Source: Streblospio benedicti
Lineage: Eukaryota > Annelida > Polychaeta > Spionida > Spionidae
DNA: 64,000 nucleotides
Assembly (NCBI GenBank): GCA_019095985.1
Contig: CM032662.1
Span: forward strand, 38,554,182-38,618,181
Direction: 5' to 3'
A model generated the notes under the pieces. That model saw only the letters and a program-made list of their open reading frames with translations, ran no database searches and had not been told where the DNA came from. Positions 25,208 to 40,200 of this stretch are shown here, one piece after another; the first letter of the stretch is position 1; every line of letters starts with the position of its first letter. Both the position numbers and the translations under genes were made by a program.

Positions 25208-28200
25208 TCATCTATCTCTTGGCCCCCCATCACTACGGTCCGCTGGTGTGCTCCCGGATGGCACCAAATCCTTCTGCGGTGTTTTTGCCTCTCCCGTACT
25301 CCCCGCCACCACCAGATCTTTCTGCGGTGACTTCGTCTCTCCTCCTCCCCCCTCCCCCTCCGCAGCAGCAGGCGGCTCCTGCTGGGCCTTGAGCTCACTC
25401 TCATGCAGGATGGTGGGCATGATCACCTCGTCACCCGGCTTCACCTCGGGTGCCAGGATCGGGATGTAGAAGTCCCACACGCGGATGTGTCCCGCCGAGT
25501 CACACGAGATCAGCTTCTTCTCATCCACCTACAAGAGGAACGTAAATGTAAATGTAAATGTGGTTATTTATAGTCGCAATTCACTGTTATCGTGCTCTAG
25601 TGACTTTATATATTTACACCACGTCAATGGCATCCTTGTCACACTATTTCCTTCTCAACTCCCCGGGGAGCATACAGCACATCGCTACCGTACCGTACCG
25701 TAGGAGATGGTTGTTTCAATGGCCGAGTGGATATGGAGTTGGACTCGTGACCAGAAGGTCATGGGTTCGAACCCAGTTGGGTCTTTTGGTGGGTGTTGAG
25801 CAAACTCATCCCTAAATAGTTGCACACTGCTCCGTGGCACCTACATGTTAATTAGGTACAGGTCATTGGGTTGAAAGAGTGTGTGAGTGCCTGTATGAGT
25901 GATTAGCATTGTGTGCTGAATGTGCTGCCGATGCAAGTATGTGAGAAATGACAAATTGCTGATCATTGAGTGTGCCAATGACCTGGTGTAAAATGTTAAG
26001 TCGTGAGAGCACATTAGAATCACAACTATAAACCACCACATTGACATTTACATTTACAATGTGCTTATTTACAGTTGCGATTCACAGTTTTTTGCAGTGC
26101 TCTAGCGACTTTACAATTACACCAGGTCATTGGCATCCTTGTCACACTATATCTTTCTCAACTCCCCCGGGAGCATACAGAACATCACTGCTGACGTAGT
26201 GCAGACGTGCTTATCAATCACTGATTGATAAGCACATCTGCAGTAGGGCTGTGATGGTTACGGTTCGGTTCGGTTTCGGTTTTTACACACTAAAACTGAA
26301 CCGAGCTTGGTTTAATTGACATGGTGTTTAGTCTGCACCTTAACATACAGATGTTTTATGAATTACGAACGTGTCAACGTGCCTCCCACGTCCATTGCTT
26401 ATTATGTTTTTCCCTAGTAGTAGTACACAAAAATTTAATGCATGGAGTGTTAAAAAACTTATAAACACACACGAAATACCATAACACGTCTTATGTCAAC
26501 ACGTTGAATTTGTATCAGCTGGTGTGGATGATTTATAACGGAATTTCACAACTTCCATACTAACAATGACCTCATAATTGTTGTAGGGCTCAGTATAATC
26601 ACATGACGAACATTTGTTAACACGAGCGATTAGGGAATATACTCAGAGCACTAAAATAATTGGTGGTGAAATTACCAGCAAATATTACAATTTAATATGT
26701 CTGTAAACAAGATGCACAGTAATGACATATGACGTATAAGTTCCATTTCGTAACAGTTACTCACCCAAAACCTACCCGACGTCAGTTGTTTGTCCAACCG
26801 TCTCAGCCTTATCAATCATATAAGTGTTTGCTTACCTGACCTGTACCTATTTAACATGTAGGTACCACAGGCAGTGTGCAACCTGTTAGGGGTAAGTTTG
26901 CTCAATTCGCACCACAAGAGGAATGTAAATATAAATGTAGATGTGGTGGTTTATAGTAGTGATCCAAGTCTTGCTCTCATGACTTTACATTTTATACCAG
27001 GTCATTGGCACACTTGTTGATCAATTGATCATTTCTCACATATTTGCATCTGTAGCACATTCAGCGAACAATGCTAATCACTCACACAATTACTCAAACA
27101 TACTTTCAACCTAATGACCTGATTAACATGTAGGTGCCACGGAGCAGTGTGCAACTATTTAAGGATGGGTTTGCTCGACACCCACCGCCAGATCAAATCG
27201 GGAATCAAACCCACAACCTTCTGGTCACGAGTCCACTACCAATCCACTCAGCCACAGAAGCACATCAATCAATCAGTCAAATCCTAGATTTCATTTGGAC
27301 AGGCTCTAATTATTCCTCAATTTGAGGTTGTGGCCTGGCTGCTCAAGCTCATATGCAACCCATTCTACTTCGCAATAATTATTGTTCTGTCCAAGTTTTT
27401 CTGTCATTTAGATCTGTTTGATCCATAACCAGACATACTAGTATAGATCAATATCATGCATTTAATGACATTTCATGCTTATTGTTTAATTTGCAAGTTA
27501 TTGCAAATAAACTCTCATTAAAGACTCCAATTCTGGTGGAACTTTTCTCAATGCCTTAGGAAATCAGAATGTCACAGCAATGTCAAACGTGGATTCTTAG
27601 ATTGCCAAGAAAGAAATCAAAAAATGATTTTACTTTTGAGTTAAATCTAAGCAAAGTTGCTCAGTTGAAAGAGACACTTTTCGCTGTTCTTCTGGCTCAA
27701 GAACATGTTAAAGCACCATAATCTAAGCGTAAATACCTTAATGTCATTGATGGGTGCCTGGTGCCCCGAGAACATGCGAAGACACGTCAGCGTGGTGAGA
27801 TCCCACTCTTTGATCACATTATCACTGAAAACACAAACATCATCAATACAATATCATATTCTATATTAATATGAAATTAAATTCACATCAACATTGGAAA
27901 AACCTCATTAGAATACTAATATCATAATAATAAAAGTAACAAAATTAAGTTAGCTGATTAACATTGAGGTTGATATTTTATTATTTTACACAGTGAGGAG
28001 TATGGAGAGAAAATATATCAAATATTTTTGTATATTCTAAACATATATGTTACACATACATATAGTAACAAACAAATCAGGAAGTTGTTTTTTTTTGAAA
28101 AGGATACTTTTGTATCGAAAAGCTTAACAATATATATGTTTGATTTTGGCATAAATAGCAGAAAAGAAATAAAAATAGAGAAATGAAACCATATGCTACA

Positions 28201-31200
28201 TACCAACTACACAGTATTATACATATGAAAGTAACAATTGGTATATCATTTTAAGATATTTCAAAATTTCATAAATGTCTCCTGACTTTCTAAAAAAGTC
28301 TTCCAAATAAATTTATAATAATACTTAACAAATAATTACCTATAAGATGCTGTATAGAAGTGTCCATCACAATAAGCGAGACCAGACACTTGGTTGTCGT
28401 GGGCCTGAATGGCAACTTCTGCGTGACCCGTCTCTTTGTCCCAGAAGAACAGATGACCGTTGGGGTTTATGGAGATGATAAGACGATGATGGATCTAGAA
28501 ACAAATATGCACCAATGTTTTAGATAGATCTCATCATTCCAGCAAAAATACCATCCAAATACATTGGTCTTTAGGTTGAGAAATGATCAATTTAAGGAGT
28601 TGCTTCATTGGCATTTAAATGGTCTTGATTTTGAAGTGGTATAAAGTTGGGTGCGAGCCTTTACTGTGGGGGCTTTGGACAGTTGTACATGTATATACAC
28701 TATAGGGATGTGACGGTTACGGTTCGGTTCGGTTTCGGTTTTTACATACTAAAACTGAACCGAGCTTTTGATTGACATGGTGTATACTCTGCGCTTTACC
28801 ATAAATATACAGATGTTTTATGAATTAAACAACATGAAGACATGCCTCCTGCGTCCATATTGCTTATTATATGTTTTTCTCTAGTACACGAAAAATTAAT
28901 GCACAAAATACCATAGCACGTCTTATGTCAACACTTTGAATTGTTAAATTTGTACCAGCTGGTGTGAATCATTCAGAAGTCACTTTAAGGCCTGACGTCC
29001 GCCATTAGCCATTTAGCGTGTACATGTATTAATGGAATTTTACAACTTCCATACTAACAATGATTTCGTAATTGTTTTAGGGCTCAGTATAATCACATGA
29101 CGAGTATTTGTAAATGTGAGCCGTTAGGGAATGTACTCAGAGCACTAAAAATATGTCTGCAAACAAGATGGACAGTAATGACATGATTGCTAAAGATATA
29201 CGACATTTTGGTTAACTGGTGTTCCATTTTGTAACAGTTACTCACCCCAAACCTACCCGACCATGTTGTTTGTCTCACCGTCACAATATTCATGAAATGG
29301 TCACATATTTAATAGTACATATACCGGTAAAAAATGACAGAAATTAGAATTGGTAATATCGCTGGTAATATCTATCAAACACATTTACTTAAATGAATGG
29401 ATTTTCATTAATTTGACATGAAATCTAATAGAAGAATTCTTAAAAAATATAAAACAAGAAACTGTAACTCACTATCATCTTATGAACAGGGTCATTTGTT
29501 TTGATCACACGGACAGTCTCCATCGATCCTACATCAGTGATCTTGATAGTTTGGTCACTAGATCCTAGAACAACAAATTTCATAGATTTCATATGCTCTC
29601 GTTTGAGCCATATTTTGTCACATTTTAAGAATAAGTAAAATATGCGTAAGATGATTAATATTTATAAAATTTCAAAATGAGCAATACATGTACTACTATA
29701 ACAGAAATAATCTTACCTGTCACAATGTACCCTCCATCCAGAACCATGGACATGATGTGAGACTGGTGAATTGAGAGTGTTTTCAAACATTCGTTTGTTT
29801 CCCTCAGCCATAAACGCACAGTGCCGTCATGACTTGCTGAGTACCTATGGACAAAGCACACGACACTCGAACCAAATGTAATTAAACTAACTACAACAAT
29901 GAAACTAACTTGGTACATAACACCAAAAGCAACGCACCAAACACATAAATATTGCTATTAGTATGTTTTCTGATGCATTGATAACAGCATAGAAATCCTG
30001 GGACCATTCCATTTACATTGTCTAAATACAAGTAGTGCAAATTGCTCAGTGTTTAAGATATTTATCATGTGAATTATCCTGTGCATGGTATGTTATATAT
30101 TCTTGAACTGACTCAGACTGTCAGGTCCAGACTGTATGGTCCAATACACATACAAGCAGTGAGAGGGGGTGCTGTGTGCCATGAATTACATGTGTCATAT
30201 GCAACTAATGAGAGGTTTGAACTGTACAAGCAAGCAGTGCGATATATACTGGTGGTTTTCGTAAAGTATGATGTGAATATTTGAGCCAGATACATACTAT
30301 GAGTTTTGTACCAGTTTCTGCAGTACTCTCAGGTGTTTCTGCAGTACTCACAAGTGAGTTTGTACAGTACTCGCAGGTGAGTTTCTGCAATACTCACAGG
30401 TGAGTTTCTGTGTATATTTGTTGTGCTACATGCATACTGCATCTAGTCCTGTGTGTTTTGTACTAGTTTCTGCAGTACTCACAGGTGGGCGTCGTCCATA
30501 CACAGGGCCGAGATGGAGCCGCGGTGTCCGGTGAGAACGGCCAGACGCTTGAAGTGCACGATGTCCCACACCTGACAAACAACAGCACTGCAGAATGACG
30601 CTCCAGATACATCACTTCACATATTATAGTACCATTTTCACCACCTGGTGGCTACAAACAATTGCATTGTGGGTATTTTCTTTTACAATGGATTGTGGGT
30701 AGTTTTACATAAACGTTGAGAATGAGATAATCTCTATCATTTGCATCTGCTATGATATCAGAGGGTCTGTAACTAATATAACTCTGTATTCATGATGCAG
30801 TCAAAGGGAATTGACACTACAACCTAACGATAACAGAAAACCATTATCAAGATAATGAGGTTCTTCTGTATTGTAATGTAGATCACCAGTCACTAAAACC
30901 AGCCATACACATAAACCGTGAATTATACGTATGACATAAAATTTAGTGACAACTACAACGGGGAGTTCACGTCATACATACAAATCACGGATTGTGTGAA
31001 TGGCCGAACAGTGTGATTGATGCTCTACAATGATGTTTTTCACTGACCATGACGGCAGTGTCCCAGGAGCCCGAGTACAGTGTGGTACGGTCAAACACCA
31101 GACACGACACGCCGCCCTGCAGCAAACACGGAGAAATGTAGATGAATGTAATGTGTATATTTACACACACAAATGAATGTATGTAAATGTGCATGTTTAC

Positions 31201-34200
31201 ACGCAATCACGTAAATTGATATAAGTCTATTGCACTATATCACATAGCCTCTACGAAGACTCGAACCCTGGACCACAACCACTGTGCTAGGTGAATAGGT
31301 ACCACAGTTGCAGTGGTTCAGGATTGGAGTTCCGGTTGAGGCTATGTGATAAGCCCAAGGTCAACCAATTACAATATATTTATGTATAGCAAACATGTAA
31401 ATGTAGACATACTTAAATGTACTTATTTACATTTGTAATTCACTGTTATCGTGGTCTAGCAACTTTACATTCACAACAGGTCATTGGCATCCTTGTCAAC
31501 CTTCTATTGCCTTTCTCAACTCATCGGGAAGCTTACAACATTTGCTGGTTTAGGGCATGGTGTTCATCACTCACATAAAAGCATTCGCCTGACCTGTACT
31601 TATCTAACATGTATGTACCATGGAGCAGTGTGCAACGTTATCTTAGACATGAATTTGCTCAACACCCATCGCTACACCCAACTTGGATGGAAACTATGAC
31701 CTTCTGGCCATGAATCCAACTCCCTATCCATTCTAAATGATTGGGTATAACATGCCTCTGGTAGATGCTCTACCAGACTTAGAAAAAAAACCTTACATAA
31801 TGCTTACTAGCGGTTCTGTGACCAATAACTAGTCTAAAACTTTCAGACAAGTGTATATCTTGTTTTATTCTAGCGTTTGATAACTGTATCCACCAACCAG
31901 TAGCACACCAAAAATGATTACACCATAAACATATCATATCCATAAAGGTAGTTAAGGTACGCACCTTGTGAGCATGTATCTTACGAATGGAATGTCCGGA
32001 CCGAATGTCCCAGATGCGGATGGAGCCGTCAAAAGCACCGCCAAACAGACGCCGTTTGTCATACTCCACCACCAGTACAGAGTCCATGAAACCCTGCAAA
32101 ATACATCACATAACTTGGTGATAAAGCTTCACTGATTATTCTGCAAAAATAACTCAAGTTGTCACATGACTTCTGCAACCATGGCAGTCATGAGACCGAG
32201 GTTTTCATTTTGCCCGATGAAGTTGATGAGAAATCAACGAAAGTTTCACCGACAATGTATGTAACAGGTTTCAATGGGTATCTTGAAACATTCTACTCAT
32301 GATCATGAATAATGGAAACTACCGGTAGGATGAATACAATATATATCTTCTGAACTCAAATTACCATTTTTATTAACACACAATATGTTTACTGTGAAAG
32401 ATTTTACGTTACACATACAAGCCTTCCATTATAGCTTCTTAAGTATAAAGTTTTATATTTTTATGTCAGATATGCAAAGATTTACGTATGAAAGGAGAGA
32501 TTTCTTATCGTTTAAAAAAAAAAGATATTTACTAATACATGACTCTTACCATAAATTTACGAACTCTTCGGACTGGACTCACATCTGCTGTATAAAAACC
32601 TGTGTCGAGTTTGAACTTTTTGATGGTGTGCGAGGTGTTAAGTCCATGGGACCTGTGCCACCGATGGGATTGAGGATTCCATTTTCCCTGAAATCACAAG
32701 ACAAAAATGTCTTAGATGCTGCTTCAATTATCGCGTAGGGCTAGAGGTTTTCGAATGCAAAGCTTTGGGGTAATATACTGCTTCTTACATATCTATTTCT
32801 CTGGAACAGAGATCTCTACCTGAAACAGTATTATGCATTATTATACAACTCTAGCAAGGACACACCCTTGAATACTCTTCTCTGATTGGCTGAGATTCAA
32901 AGTCAGCAGGGGATAATTACTGGATGAAAGCCTGGGTACGGGTGGATTTTGCCCTCGAGGCGCATCCTTCGATTCTTGAAGTCTTTATGGCAACAGGAAA
33001 TTTGTTGGTTAAGGAGATACTGTTTTTGTCGATGTATAATAAAGGCTGCAGTAACTTTTAGCTCAATTTCATCTCATGTGTACAAAAATAGCGACAGGCG
33101 ATCAAACTTATGGCTATGTGTTACTTGGTGTAGTTAATTTGTAGCATCAACTAAAACTGTTTGTGAAGATTAATCGTGGTATAGTGAATATATGTAATGG
33201 TTTTTCGGCCAATATGCATGAATCAATGCCCTCATTATGTACAAAATTCGGGCATTGATTCATGCATATTGTCCTCAAAATCATGACATATTTCTTCAAT
33301 ATTTTTTGTCAATGTTTTTTTAATTTGAAAATGAACTACTGTTTGATGTCTGCATTTAGCACGGGTGAGGTGACAGGACTTCTTCATGGTGGCACTGTTC
33401 TGATGATCATGGTCAACCACCACCCACTCCCTTCATTTGCACAAGTACATGTAGAGTAAAGGGTCCTGTGCCAATGACTCTAGCAGTCAATACACTACTT
33501 CAATCGTACTTAAAAATACTGATATAAATGTTGTTAACTGTCTCACCATGATGTCTTGAGCCTGCACAAGTTCGAGTCTCACGTCCTGGGCGAGTTCACC
33601 ATTTTTATTTGTGTTCCGCCTCGACATCCCATTGGCTCTGTAATAAACACAGATTAACATTCACGTCATGTTTTACCTCTAAAAACACAAACCATTGTTT
33701 TCATACACCTTAAAAACTTCAGCAGTGTATTAAGTTATGCCAACCCAGTTCCTGATACTAGACACACTTAGATAAGTTGAAAAATCATTTTTAGCCTTAC
33801 TTTTTATTTGAAAAGAAACAGCTTTACATTATGAGTAGTTAATTCGTTAATGAAATTAATTCAACATTTTAATGATATTTTTTTCGCCTTTCTGTTCAAG
33901 TAAACTCAAATTCAATACTAAACATGTATGCCTAAACAAATCTATAAAATTTTTAAAAGGACCAAAAGGCGTTGAAAAGATGTACAATGTATAATTGTGT
34001 TTTGTTTTGTCATATTTTGAATTGATTTTAAGTACTTGAAGAGCAAGGTAAAAAGAACAAAACATGAAATAAAAATCAGACATGGTGCTTAGTTGAGACA
34101 GGTAGAGAGAGTGTATTACTGTATGGCACAGTGTTTGTAAACCATAGTAGTAGACCATTATATACCCCCTACCCCTCCCCTCCCATGATACTGAGGCTCA

Positions 34201-37200
34201 TGAGTTGAGATATGATTATTACCCAGCATCCCCTCCGCCATTATGCGGCGCCATGTCCAGGTACTCGGCACCGCTTCCCTGGCGAGGCAGAGAGAATCCC
34301 GACTCGGAGCGTTTGGCGCGACGCAGGTTGAACATGCCCAGTCGCTGCGACTTGGACGGACTGACGTCTCCTACAGAGAACCAGGTGGCATTGATGTTAC
34401 GTTAATAATGAAACGCAATATAGATCTTTAAAAATTCTATTTTCTATTTATTTATTTATTCATTTCCTTTGCTACTGGTAAATATTGTCAAAAAGGATCT
34501 AAATAAATTATGAAAAACAAAAAATGATATGAAAGAAACTAGTGTACTGTACACCAATGGAAGGTTAGATAAATAAAGTACTAAATGAGTACTACTATTA
34601 TTACGTTAAGTGCAAGATTTCTATGTTTAAATGCACACGTTCATGTGATTGCACCTGATTATTGCACCTATGTTATGAAGAATGTATTTAGTTTTAATAG
34701 ACAAGAGTTTGTATCAAATTTTGATATAGTAAATGTAAAATTATTTTCTTTGACTATAAAATAAAAATACAAACATGTCTGTAGTGATAATGTAGCCTTA
34801 CATCTTATTTCTAATTATTTTTCCAGCAACAATTCATTACAATCACGTTACAACTAATCAAGAAAATCAGAAAAAAAATACCTGAGAACTCTCCTTCAGA
34901 TTTCTCCTCGTGTGTTCTTGCAGTTGCATTGAGTTCATCTCTGCAATTGAAAAAAAAAAAGGATATAATTTTCCCCCCAGCTCACTTATATTAGAAGAAG
35001 ACTGCTTATGCTTAGCCAGGCCTCAACCCTCAAATTCAGGAACAATTAGGGTCTGTCCAAATAAATTTAGGATTTGATTGATTGATAGATTGTTGTAAAG
35101 TTGTGAGAGGAAGAGTTGGATCATGACTATAAACCACCACATTTACATTTACATCACATAATAGTCATGTTTCCAAATTCTCAAAACACAAAATTAAAAA
35201 TACAAACCTTTTGCAAACATTTATTGCTGAATACATGTGTATAGAATTAACGCTACTTTACCTATATGCTTGTTTTAGCTTTTCTGATTCTTTAACAAGT
35301 TTGGCGGCAAGACCTAATTCTGGGGCTGCAAAAAAAGTGTCAAACAGTTTAAACAAGCAATTTTCCAGTTTATACGACCAGTATTCTTTTATTGGGTTAC
35401 ATATTAACCAAGGAATCCTGCAGTTGTTACATAAAACACAAAACCAAGGATATAAATGAAGGGCAATTTCAATACAATAATAAGTAGTAATGTAACTAAT
35501 GAACTTTCTCAATTTGATTTAACAAATCTAGTTTGTTATAAATAAATGAACAGCAATATAATAGTTATTTTTGTTTCAAAGTTTTGTTTAAAATTGAATT
35601 AACCACAGAAAAGTCCAAATATATCAACAAAAATGTGTGTCACGTTTTCATGATTGTCAAATGATATTAAAAATATTGCAACCACATGATGCAGGGAGGA
35701 AACAGAATATGACACAACGTTTACCAAAATAACTGTTCACATTTAAATGTGAGATCATCCAAGCAAAGGATGTTCATAAGAAAGATATCACAAACTGGTT
35801 TTTTATGGGTGTGTTTGGACTTTCCCAAAATAAAAAAAGAATGTTAAGTGCATTAAAAAAAGCTTACATACACAAGACACTTGCAAATGTATAATGTTAG
35901 TATTAGATTTGCTTCAAAATGGCCACATGTAGCTCAAAGAGAATATACACATCAAATAAATAATAAAAAAACTCATTGTATACAACAACTTTGCTTGTAA
36001 ATGAAGTGAAAATCTACCACCAGCAATGGAATTCGTCCTGGAATAAATAAACAATACTAGCGCTTGGTAATTCTTTATAGCAACTACTGCAGACTTCCAA
36101 CAACATTCAAAATCTTCAATTTTTCTACTCAAATGTGAAAGTAACAAGCAATGTCCAAAACCATTTGTCTAAGTCACCACATCTATACCTAAGTACAGTA
36201 AAACCTTGTTATCTCGATATGGCTTATCTCAATCGAGCTAAGTTTCATTTTATTTTAACAGCATCATGCACATAATAGTAGAACCTCCAATCAAGACCAC
36301 CTCTATAATGAGACCACCTCTATAACAAAACCACTTTTCATGGTCCCAATCCTTCCACATGATTCCAATGGAAGCCTCCATATAAAAACCACCTCTCCAT
36401 TGAGACCACTTTAAGTTGGTCCTAAAAGTGGTTCTTCTGTAGTTGGTTATCTCATTAGCATGTAGCTGTTCTCCGTATAGCTTCAAGATAACAAGTTTCT
36501 ACTGTAGAGGTGCATCAAGACAGTGATGCACAAACCTAGGCCTTCCTCTAGCGGAAGCATCCTCTTCCACGATGGTACATTGGATACAGCTGAAGAGTCT
36601 GTACATATACAAAAACAATTATCCTCTTTTTAAAACAAAAACCGTTAACCTTTTTGCCGGTATGTTCATTTGTGTTAGTTTCATACCTCAACATATTAGC
36701 CCTAGTAAAATGGATAATTAAACAAGTATATTAACGTTTTTTATTCAAGTAGCATGCTTAGTGCATGGTATATAGGCAAACTATCAAAAATCAAAACTGG
36801 ATCATGTGGTCTACTTCAGTTTGATGAAATGAAGTGCCAACACACAACCTTAATTCAAAAGTATAACTAATACAACATCAAAAGTAATGAATGTGAATCA
36901 GAATAGACAGAAAAAAAAACTGCGAAAAATATGACTACGAAAACCATTTTTAAATGGAAAAATATTTTTTGAACGTTGGTTGGTGTAAACATATTTTTGT
37001 GCTAGAGTTCAACATTTAAAGATTGAGTGAATTGCAAGTCATTGAAAAAGTTAAAACCTCTGAAAACATTTTCAGCAACATTTTTCAATTGAACAAACCA
37101 ATCGTAAGTATAAATGTGTTCGTATAAGTTTTTGAAAAGTGACTCATTAGTAAGATGAAAAAAAAAACAGATTCTAAAATAATATATAAATTTATATATT

Positions 37201-40200
37201 CAATATTTTTGCTGAGTCACTTACGCTCTCTCTCTTCATCTTCAATTAAAGCTTGAATAGTTCCTGCTGTAATCATCAGTTATGCACATGATGTATTTAA
37301 TTATCAAAATTTTACACATGCATAAAAAAAATGCTTGCGAATTCAAAAGGTTGGAATAAATCAAAATTTTAGTTTGCAAGAACTTTCTGAGCCGAAACAT
37401 CACCCTACTTTGGAAAACAAAGAGATTAAATGGGATTTGATTGATTGATGATTGATTTCAAATTTCCAAGGCACCTAGCAGCCAAAACTACTTGTACATA
37501 TCTTTCAGAAATTATCATTTCAAATATCTGAAAAGCTATCTTTAAGTGATGATATAAGAATAAAACTATATCATGATTAATATGATGATTTGTCTTTCAC
37601 ATATCATCATGCTTATTTGGTTCCCAACGTCAATACAAGCATAGAGCAGATAACTCCAATATGTCATTGATTAAATCGATGTATCTTCATATACACGATC
37701 AAGTTTATGCTTTCATAACATCTTTACCCGAAGTATAGCCTTCAGCAATATTGGTCAGCTAAACAAATCAAGCCATTGGCCGTATACCATTTATTCAATC
37801 ATTACAAATTTCGTTCAATATAAGAATAGCATTAAATTGATTTTCACACTAAGTGAAATTATTAATACTTTCGAAGCCAGATAAGCCATTTACGATCCAT
37901 GTCTCATTGATTGTCATGAACATGGGAATCAGAACGGTAAATAGCTGCATGGATTTAGTTGTTTGCACAAATATGTAGCGGCATTTATTGTACATTTCAG
38001 TCATCGTTTGTTGCTATATGTTATCAATTGTACATAGGATCTTCTTAAAACTAGTGTATATGAATATGTCACTCTACTTATTAAAATTAATTTTAAACAA
38101 GCGCACAAAATTGAAGACAAACAATAAATAACAATACAAGACTGAAAATTGATTCTAATAAAGCTACCAAAAAATTGAGTAATATCTAAGTCTAATGTTT
38201 AAATGAATAGAAAAGAAAATGTAGACAATTCTAAGTTATATTGCTACAAACTAATATTAAAGCATTATAGAAATTAATTATGGTTACTAATTTCAGATAT
38301 ATTTGAGGCTAAAAACAGATGAACAGTCTCACCTCTACTGCTGGTCGCCCCATTTTTTCCTTTCCCTCGTTTCTTCATTCCTTTTTTTGATGGGGCGTCT
38401 GGAACAATTAAAAGAAGTCACATAAAACATTTTAATTGCTGAATCATTTATATTTTTCAATCATAAAACAATATGTGTGACCTCTAGGTCAATCTAATAG
38501 GAATATGCTGTATACTTTAATTAATACACATTCAGCACAGTTTGAGATCTTTGCACTCACCTTCAAAGAAAAGATATCTGGTATGCTAGATATAATCGTA
38601 AATGTTCAAAACAATTGTTTGCTGATATTATTGAATCATACATTCAGATTTTAACAAGATGCCATACTTGGCAAAATGTCCTCACTTTCAACTGACCAGT
38701 ATATCACAGAATGCTGACCCTATAGTCCAAGCCTCGCTCGGGGTATAAATGACTCAAGTGCGGGTTGTCCAATAATCTAATATTGACAGATGGGAAACAT
38801 ACTTCTGACCCTGCGTTACTATCTGAGACTTGAAAATTTCAAATTGTAAACAAAATTCAACACCATAACGAGTAAAGCATTTATTTTTAGAGCAATCAAA
38901 ATGTATCTGGAAGGAAATCAAGCTTCTTGACTGTCTGACTCTAGCTATAGGCATCGCACTACATTCTGGAGTGTCTAACTAGATTCAGGGGAAGACATCT
39001 ACATCATCACTACATTTCGGACAGTCTGACTCTAACCATGCACTACTGACCTTGACCTTCCCCGTCGCTGTACGTCAGCGAGTCGATGGTGAGGGTGGGG
39101 ACCGTGGCGGCAGCGTGCTGCGTGATTCCCGTCAGCTCCTCGTAGGCGAGGCGCCAGTCGATGCCGCCGCCCACGCGCTTGCTGGGATTGGCCCACGTCA
39201 CCACTTGGGCAAGGTCACGGATGCCCTGACTAGCACCTGAGTGAAGGAAACATGAACACATCAGAACTTGTGCCATATAAAAGAATGCATACTCATTTCA
39301 TCCTGGGTTCCATTATTCATGATTACATGCAGAGTATTATAGGATACCAATTGTGATTTTTGGTGAGCTTTAAGTTGATAGATCTCTACTGTCACGTGAT
39401 CGCCGCCACCATGGCAGTCATCAACGAAAGTCTCGCCGACAATGTATGTCACAGGTCCCAATAGGTATCTGAAAATATTCTACTCCTAATCTGATTAATC
39501 ATGAGAACTTGTGCCATATAATTTGGCCAGCATTTAACAGGCACACATCTGTGAGAGGTCTAGGATGTCTGGGCTGACAACTGAGTAGTTTCTCAGATAC
39601 TCAGGTCAGATAATTTGGCTAGCACTTGATTAAGAAGCACATATCTATGAGAAGTCCAGGATGCATTGTGCTATGTTTTCAAAACCAATTTTCTTAACGG
39701 CTAATTTTCTACCTAGGGTACATAAAATTATCATTTATTATCATTTAGGTCTCCATTGGACCAATTTTCTATTCAATTAGAGCATCAATCGCACTGTTCA
39801 GCCATGCACACAATACATGAGTTTACCTATGACGTGACCTCCCCCGTTATATAGGTCATCAAATTTCAAGTCAGACGTAAAATTCACAGTTTATGTGAAT
39901 GGCTTGTCTTAACGATTGGTGATCTAGTGCATATTTGAATTATAAACTAATTTCTGCACTAACCTGAAACTTATTTTGATTCTTACACGTTCAAAAGTTT
40001 TAAAACAAGCCTGTAACTTATATATCCGAAGCTTAGTACCTAAGGGCTGCTTTAATACTTTAGAACTGATCAATCCTTCTCCTGTGCACATTTATCCATA
40101 TTGCGATATAATAGCTTCCAACCCAATTTTTATCAAATCAACAAGATAGAATCAAAAGCAATCAAGAGTAATTGTTTATTGTTATTTGTGACTGTTCAAC

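Noticed and set aside
25706-25790. A functional tRNA gene
   Set aside because: The A and B boxes are good, but the arms do not pair as a mature tRNA and the segment continues into the same body and tail as other copies, so it is a SINE head.
30640-30720. A further CTCF-like site (CCACCTGGTGG)
   Set aside because: It is a simple palindrome that lacks the flanking bases of the CTCF core, and repeated CATTGTGGGTA next to it suggests a repeat.
39051-39060. A donor at GTCAAG ending F-box/WD40 exon 8 earlier
   Set aside because: The next GTCAGT six bases on is a better donor, in the same phase.
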